A stretch of DNA of 64,000 nt from Vicia villosa (Eukaryota; Streptophyta; Magnoliopsida; Fabales; Fabaceae), in assembly GCF_029867415.1 (NCBI RefSeq), contig NC_081180.1, positions 148,304,731 to 148,368,730 on the forward strand, read 5' to 3'. Under the pieces are notes generated by a model that saw nothing but the letters and a program-made list of their open reading frames with translations, was not told the DNA's origin and did not search any database. Positions 57,902-64,000 of this stretch are shown piece by piece; the first letter of the stretch is position 1, and each line of letters opens with the position of its first letter. A program made the translations under genes and the position numbers.

Positions 57902-59624
57902 TGTAATACGGTGAACTGACTTTATCGGAATGTCGCGGTTAAGCAAGAGTCGCCACAGACTTTTATTTTATCCAAATATCAGAAAGGCTAAAAGAACAGG
58001 AAAAACCTTTTAAATAAAAACTGAGTTCGGGGAGTAATTTATGCAAATGGAATGTGTAAGGTACCCTTTGCATCCATGCTTATCCATGGGCTCTTAATTG
58101 CTTTGCTCTTTTGAAAGAAAAAGTGTAGAAAAGAAATAAGACTTTAGCTTGTAAATAAGCATAGCTTTTTGAAAGTTTTTGAGAAAAGGGTAGAAAAAGA
58201 TTTAAGCCAGAGCAAGGCAATTAGAAGCAATTACCTGGTTAGATGAAAAATGTTCTTTTTAGCCTTTCAGGGCTATCCCTGCCATAGGAGGGCAAGGAAG
58301 TCCTTTGATTTGGAGGTTGAAGGTTCGTCGAGTTATCGTTCGCCATAAGACTGTCTCATGCCATAGAGAGGCAGGTAGTCTAAGGGAAGGATCAGAATAG
58401 CCATCTTCGTTAGGCAACCAGAGGATACCTCAGCACTTCGTAGGCAACTTCGAGGGACGAGGTCATATTTGGCGAATCGAAGGCAGCATCATTAGGGACT
58501 TATGACCTTTGAATGAACCGAGGGCAACATTGCTGAGGTATCCTCGTATTCGAGGGACAAGGCTATTCTGCAAAAAACGCAAGGCAGCAGGCAACAGGCA
58601 ACAAGAGGGGTACCATAAAAGGTGCGTGGGTGCAACAATCACGTGATTAATTCAGAAATTATCTTATAATTAGTTATTCTAAATTCAATTCAGAGTTACC
58701 ACTCCCTAGGATTACTAACCACACAATAATATAATGACGGGTTAAGTGCCTTCAAGGCCAAACAATACACCAGGAAGCAGTTACAAAAATATTATGGGGA
58801 AGGGGAAAAAGAAACCAGGGGACCAGCAGTGCAATAGGTTTGACATAAATAATAATTAAAGAAGATAAATCAAATAGGTTTTAGGGTTACCGACTGTTGA
58901 GCTTTGACGGTTGGCTAACCCTGAAAATTGGGAAAAGAGAAAACAAATACAAAGGGGTGAGTGCGTTATCAATTCAGTGACAGTTAAAGTTAACCCTAAT
59001 TTGATAAAAAAGGCAAAAGAAAATTAAAAATAAATATAGAATAGGACTTAGCTTTTGATCTGATATGGTTCGTAGTCGGGGGTAGCCTCGAGGTTAACCC
59101 TGAAAAATTGGCAAAGCAAAGGCAGACCAGAAAAGGAAGTGAGTGTAGGTGGAGTTCATTATATTTGAAGGCAAACCCTAATTTTAAATAAAATAGTAAA
59201 TATTTAAATAAGGATTAGATCGGGACTTAGCTTCGTAATAGGCGTGGCGCGTAGTCGGAAGATGTCTGATAATAATCCTGAAAAGAAATGCACAAAGAAA
59301 GATTTTTCAGTGTATGGCTAATTCTTGCAAACCCTGATTCGGGCGTAAATTAAATAAAATATCGGATTTAATTAATTATTGGTTTTTAACCTAATTAATT
59401 AAATCGATCAGAATAAAATTGGGTTTTTTAAAAAGGTCAAGATTTATTTTTAATCAATTAATCAAAATTAATTTATTAATTAAAACAATTTAAACACTTT
59501 TAAACTATTTTAAAACAAATAAAATAAAATCGAATAATCGATGATCAAAAATAAAAATAAAAAATTTGTTAAGATAAAAAAGGGTTTTTAGAAATTTTTT
59601 AGAAAAAAGATTATTTTTTTACAT

Positions 59625-59698
<74 letters not shown>

Positions 59699-61717
59699 AT
59701 AAAAAAAGGTTTTATATAATTAAAAAGAAAAAAAATTTGGAAAAACTTAGCTTGGATCCAGTGTGTGGCACACGCGTGAGGACCATGGTGGACCTGCGTT
59801 GTCTGGTGCGTTGGATCTAGCAATGGTATGATCTGAGGGCCATGAGGATGCGCGCGTACAGCATACCATGTGTCTTGATGCATCAGATCCTTGGGCCTTT
59901 TAAAATTCAGCGCGCGCGTTTCTGACCAATGGGGAGCTGCCAGCGCATCATCTTTTCCACCCAGATTTCTGCAAATCACTTTTTATAGCGCTCGTTTGCA
60001 AACGCGCTATAAAAAAACCTACTTTTCACACCTGCCATTAACGAATACAAGCAAACAAGCATAGAAATTTTTCGCGAGTATACGAATAGGATCGTCCAGA
60101 CCTTACGAGGACGACCATGGCCTCAATTGGCCTTAACTTCACCTGTACACAAAATCCCTAAACGAAACCAAGAAACCCTAACAATGGCAAACTTTGATTC
60201 CATCGGTTAAACGCAAATTGAACGGCCCAGAAACAATAACAACATCATGGAGATTATAAATATGCAATCAATTTGTATGCAAGATGCTTAAAACATAGGA
60301 TTCGAAGTAATTTTTTTAGAGAGCAAACCGTAGTGAATTAGGCACATTTCTGAGAGCTCTGGCTTTGGAGATCAATGGGGAATCCTTCAGTGATCTTCAG
60401 GGAACGTATTGGAAGCAATCACACACCTTGAATTGGCCTGTAATTCAAATTAGAATTTGAACTTTTCTTGGTTTCTTCAAGCTCAGGTAAGGGTTCTTTG
60501 GCTGCAAATTTCGTGTCCTTAGGTTTTGGTTCAATTAGGTACTTATAGGAGAATCAAATAGGTCAATAAAATTGGCTTGAATCTATGTGAATCCTTGATT
60601 TGCAATTTGAGAAAATTTGATTGAAAATATGTTTTCAATCCTTTCTAAATTAGCTCAATTCCAATATTTTTCAACCAAATCTTGTGGATCACGAAAATTG
60701 AATCATCAATGTGATATATTTGATTTGAATCAAGGCAAAATAAGATCTCTAATTACTTTTATTATTTTATGTGATTAATTTATGATTTAAAATAATAAAA
60801 ACCATAAAATAAATAATAAAACAATAAAAATAAAAAGGCTCTTGTCTTGGGACATGCATGGGCTTAGAACAATGATAGGATAAAAGGATTATAGGCCCAT
60901 TTGGAAATTTTTTGGAGTTTTGCCCCTTTTCCTTTCATACATGCCCTTAAAATAGGTGAACTTGTGTACCTTTCCATTCCCTCATACTTCCACATTTTTT
61001 CAAGTTTTTGGACTTTTTAGAAACCTTGAAGAGTCCTCTAACCAATGTCTTTGGTCTCATGTCAAAATAATGTTCCATGCTCCTTGTGTGTTCTTTTGAA
61101 AAAAATGACTTTTGGTTGACTTTTGAAAAGGACCTATAATGTTTTGGTCCATATCTCTCAAATGAAGCATTTTTAAACTTGGCTTGTGAGACACAAAATT
61201 GTAGAGAATCCAATTTCCTTAAAATTGATCTTTGGATGGAAAATTTCTGATGTTCCATGTAAGAGTTATGGCTGGTCAAAGTTCAGTTGACTTTCTCCTT
61301 TGAAAATCCTAATTTAGAAACTTTTGGAATTGTTGATTTCTGATCTTTCCTTGATGAACCATGATCAATTCTTGATCAAATGGTGAATGATACTTTAATA
61401 TGAGGATGTTGACAAAAAATCAGGAGTTTTGACTGTACTCTGACCATAGTTGACTTTTAAGTCAAACTAGTCGACTGTTGACTTTTTGAGCAATTGAGTG
61501 ATTAATCTTTTGAATTGAGACCTGAAATTTGTCATGGAGGTAGTGTGGGGTATCATAGACCATATGGGATGTCTTGGAGCCTTAGGTTCATTAATTTTCC
61601 TCAGAACAACAAAATCCTAATTCTTGAACCTTGTTTAGGAGAGGGTGTCTTTGAGCTTTGTACCTTGATTTGAATTTGAACAAGAGAAATAGTATGGGCA
61701 AATTTTGGGGTATGACA
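57902..61717 (-). mobile_element. Related Ogre solo LTR nested in an Ogre LTR
   Basis: Plus-strand ends are TGTAATACGG (57902) and GGTATGACA (61717), flanked by the direct repeat GACAC (57897-57901 and 61718-61722). It is 3816 bp, in the same orientation as the LTR it split, and similar in order and wording to that LTR (for example the first 150 bases) but clearly diverged. It contains a (TA)n tract at about 59628-59691. No PBS or interior is attached. Confidence 0.9.
59628..59691. repeat. (TA)n microsatellite
   Basis: About 30 TA dinucleotides lie in the nested solo LTR. It is not present at the corresponding part of the surrounding LTR. Confidence 0.95.
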
Positions 61718-61722
61718 GACAC

Positions 61723-62579
61723 GTTTGGAAACCATATTTTAGGCCCAATAATTCATAACACAAAACTTCTTCATTTCGTATTGAGTGTATTTTCTCAAAA
61801 TCGACCAACTTGTGCAAGCTATAAATCCTTCAATTTTTATCATATGGCGATGATCTAGGACTTTTTGGAAATCCCAAGATGTCTTATATAAGCCACTTTG
61901 GAATATATTTTGCATTTGAGGAATTTATCTTGATGATATGGCTCCTGACAAAAAAACAGCTTTTTGCGAGCTTTTGGAAGGACTTGTAATGTTTTGGCTC
62001 ATATCTCTCAGATGATGCATTTTTGGCCTTGGCATGTGAGAGACAAAGTTGTAGAGAATTCAATTTCCTTCAAAATGAGATTTGGATGGGAAATTTCTGA
62101 TGTTTCATGTGAAAGTTATGGCTGGTCAAAGTTCAGTTGACTTTCTCCTTAAAAACCCTAATTTAGAAACTTAGATTTTTGATGATTTTGGAGCTTTCCT
62201 TGATGCATCATGATCAATATTTGATCAAATGATCAATGATACTTCATAATGAGGATATTGACCAAAAATCAGAAGTTTTGACTGTGGTTTGACCATAGTT
62301 TGATTTTTAGGTCAACCAGTCGATTATTGATCGTTTGGGCCATTGGGTGAGCAATCTTTTGAATCAGAGCTTGAAAATTGGCATGAGGATTCTTTGAGGC
62401 ATATGAGAGGTTATGAGGTCCACTTGAATTGTCAGAACTTGATTTTTCTTGAAGAGAAGCAAAAACCCTAGTTGTAGGTTGTTTGTTTAGGAGAGTGTGC
62501 ATCCACTTAGATCTCGAGCTGTTGATACTTGGTTGAGCTTGAGTATAAAAATGTGGTGGGCAAATTTTGGGGTATGACA
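61723..62579 (-). repeat. 5' LTR of reverse Ogre, U3-side piece
   Basis: This continues the LTR interrupted at 57901 and ends in GGGGTATGACA at 62579, which is TGTCATACCCC on the minus strand. It is followed by the TSD CTGGG and LINE sequence. Confidence 0.88.
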
Positions 62580-62584
62580 CTGGG

Positions 62585-63300
62585 CCCTTAGAATTTTCAG
62601 AAAAAGGACCTTTGCCTATTTTCAAAAGAGAACTTTTCTTGGGCCTTTTCATCTTGCCAACCTTAAGCCCACACAAAGAATTAACCTCACCCAGCTTTGT
62701 ATTTCTAGGAATAACCTGCTTGCTATTGATATCCTCCCCTAAAACCGTATCTTTAATCCTCACAACTATTATTGGCCCCACCTTTGACTGATTCACGCAC
62801 AAAATCCTCCTTAGCTGCCTTTACCGCCGCATCAAAACAAAAAACCATCTTTTGAAACCTTTATGTCTTTTGCACGTTTCCCTTTGTTTGCTTTTGTCAC
62901 TTTAGCCTGATCATTCTTGGTCTCCGTGTTAACCTCCCTACAAACCTGAGCAGCCTCCTCTACTTCCTCGGAAAAGACCGAAGCTTTTGAAACAGGAGAA
63001 TCCTCCCCATCTTCGTTGTTCTCATGGATATCCCAAAGAAAATCAGACTCTGAAGAGGATGAGAACCCCTCCGTCTTCTTGGCCTTCTGGGATAAATTAA
63101 GACGAATAGGGCCGTAGGAATCTTCACACAACTTAATGCTAAAGATGGTGTCGTTAATGCACACATTTAAAGTTTCATTAAGAACCACGGTGCACCTAGT
63201 TCTAACCAAAATCCTTGCAATATCCATGTGATCCCCCTTCAAAGTATTTTCGTCGACGCAGACATAAGTACCTACCGTCTTAGCAATCATCTCAAAAAAA
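62585..63300 (-). pseudogene. LINE ORF1-type protein, C-terminal part
   Basis: After a frameshift near 63296, within a run of seven A on the plus strand, the frame reads FFEMIAKTVGTYVCVDENTL and DIARILVRTRCTVVLNETL, typical of the DUF4283-like region of plant LINE ORF1 proteins. An acidic and Lys-rich linker follows, with a stop at 62832. Short further frames (from 62802) run until the Ogre insertion at 62579. Confidence 0.7.
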
Positions 63301-64000
63301 CTCGAAGTTCCATGCATGGCAAGGAATCCCGTAAACCCTTAACCAAGTTGCTCTTTCTTTATCAACATCATCCTCCCTCCATTCCCTAATCTCTGAGAAC
63401 CACTGAGACCACCAGCTTCTCCCTTCCTCCATCATGTCACGAGTAGCTCCCTCCTCAATGTCTTCTAATAAACATAAATTTGCACCTAAAGGTGTGACCT
63501 TGATAGAGAAATATCCCTCCACCTCAAAACTCGTTTGAATATTATAAGACATCCCCGGATTGACAATCACTCCTATGAAAGCTTTCTTAAATCTTGCTAA
63601 GACGTCTTCAGAAGAGATAAAGTTAAGGTGACAAAGAGAGTTACCATTCTTAACAGCTTCTGCAAATGATCTACATCCCTCCGAGTTGCTGAAACCGGGT
63701 TCCTTTGACACACTACCATCGGGTTGTTGCTTAAAGACGTCTCTTCTCAGGCCACCCAAAGCAACGAAACTCTTCACCCCTCTAGAAGCTTTCCTATTTT
63801 GATTGGATCTTGCGAAACGAGGCAAGTTCGCATGAATCTTCCTATTGTCTATCAAAATGTTGTCGAGCTTCACTGCTAGAACTCTTCCATCTTCAACCTT
63901 ATCAAATCTGGCAAAACCGAATCGTTTGCCAAACTTGTTCCGCCTTGGTGAGATGACCACTTCTATGATATCTCCCACACAACCAAACAGCTCAAAAATA
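63292..64000 (-). pseudogene. LINE ORF1-type protein with RRM, N-terminal part
   Basis: The frame is open to the window edge. It starts in an RNA-recognition motif: FELFGCVGDIIEVVISP (RNP2 side) and GKRFGFARF (RNP1), then NRKIHANLPRF. A Ser/Gly-rich linker follows, then VNPGMSYNIQTSFEVEGYFS and WSEIREWREDD... style sequence ending with RATWLRVYGIPCHAWN. The RRM would bind LINE RNA. The true start lies outside the window. Confidence 0.78.

Larger units (their letters stand above)
50376..62579 (-). mobile_element. Chimeric Ogre insertion with inverted left end
   Basis: The insertion is bounded by the 5-bp repeat CTGGG (50371-50375 and 62580-62584) and restores the LINE frame when removed. The right end is a full reverse LTR (54879-57901 plus 61723-62579), followed leftward by its PBS (54857-54874) and a reverse gag. 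The left end has only 15 bases of the LTR terminus (TGTAATACGGTGAAC, 50376-50390), then the same 18-base PBS in forward orientation and about 1.8 kb of a different Ogre-like leader. No pol and no second LTR are present. A join of two Ogre molecules in opposite polarity before integration is the simplest reading. Confidence 0.8.
41341..64000 (-). mobile_element. L1-like LINE, split by two insertions, runs off window
   Basis: Three collinear minus-strand pieces make one LINE: 62580-64000 (ORF1 region), 46607-50375 (end of ORF1 region, endonuclease, RT, zinc finger) and 41341-41475 (3' untranslated end). The 3' end 'gcttttgtaagcgg...acccctagta' parallels the end of the small LINE at 45943-46010. 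The gaps are the CACTA (41476-46606) and chimeric Ogre (50376-62579) insertions. The summed length is about 5.3 kb, reasonable for a plant L1. The 5' end lies outside the window. Confidence 0.88.

Noticed and set aside
59611..59979. 122-codon reverse ORF ending in IYIYIY
   Set aside because: The tail is a translated (TA)n tract in a solo LTR; no domain is seen.

Overview
This window is plant nuclear DNA made almost entirely of nested transposable elements. The size and abundance of Ogre-type LTRs (3 to 6 kb, 5' end TGTCATACCC, PBS TGGCGACTCTGCTGGGGA) suggest a large-genome legume of the pea/vetch group. That assignment is an inference from element types; I see no complete host gene, rRNA gene or functional tRNA gene.

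Layout. 1-8461: the 3' part of a forward Ogre-like LTR, split by a 6.16 kb reverse solo LTR (547-6702, TSD AGCGT) and by a hAT-type MITE (6794-7336, TSD CCTCCAAC). 8462-9036: short unassigned spacer. 9042-22880: a complete, young, non-autonomous Ogre-type element (TSD GGTGG) with no gag or pol. Its interior holds arrays of short hairpins, and its 5' LTR alone carries a MULE-type MITE. 22886-40979: a decayed reverse-strand Athila-like Ty3/gypsy element with gag, protease, RT, RNase H, integrase and a downstream plant-transposon-protein ORF; only its 5' LTR (39670-40979) is in view. A forward, deletion-derived Athila-like element (30552-39644, TSD CCAAT) sits beside its PBS and itself carries a copia-type solo LTR (33573-34779, TSD GTCGG) and an Ogre-type solo LTR (36279-39432, TSD GACAT).

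41341-64000: a reverse-strand L1-like LINE running out of the window. It is split by a CACTA transposon (41476-46606, which contains a foldback MITE and a small truncated LINE) and by a 12.2 kb chimeric Ogre insertion (50376-62579, TSD CTGGG). The chimeric insertion has one full reverse LTR, a reverse gag, and an abnormal left end made of 15 bases of LTR terminus followed by an oppositely oriented PBS. A related solo LTR (57902-61717, TSD GACAC) sits inside its LTR.

No element here looks autonomous. The Athila polymerase has lost its catalytic Asp pair and the LINE has frameshifts and a stop. The main unusual signals are: (1) a covarying multi-hairpin tandem module in the leader of the non-autonomous Ogre; (2) the inverted PBS junction, which matches what self-primed copying of the tRNA primer would produce; (3) tRNA-like A/B-box modules at similar places in several unrelated-looking LTRs; (4) an in-frame 'mini-polyprotein' in the deletion-derived Athila-like element.
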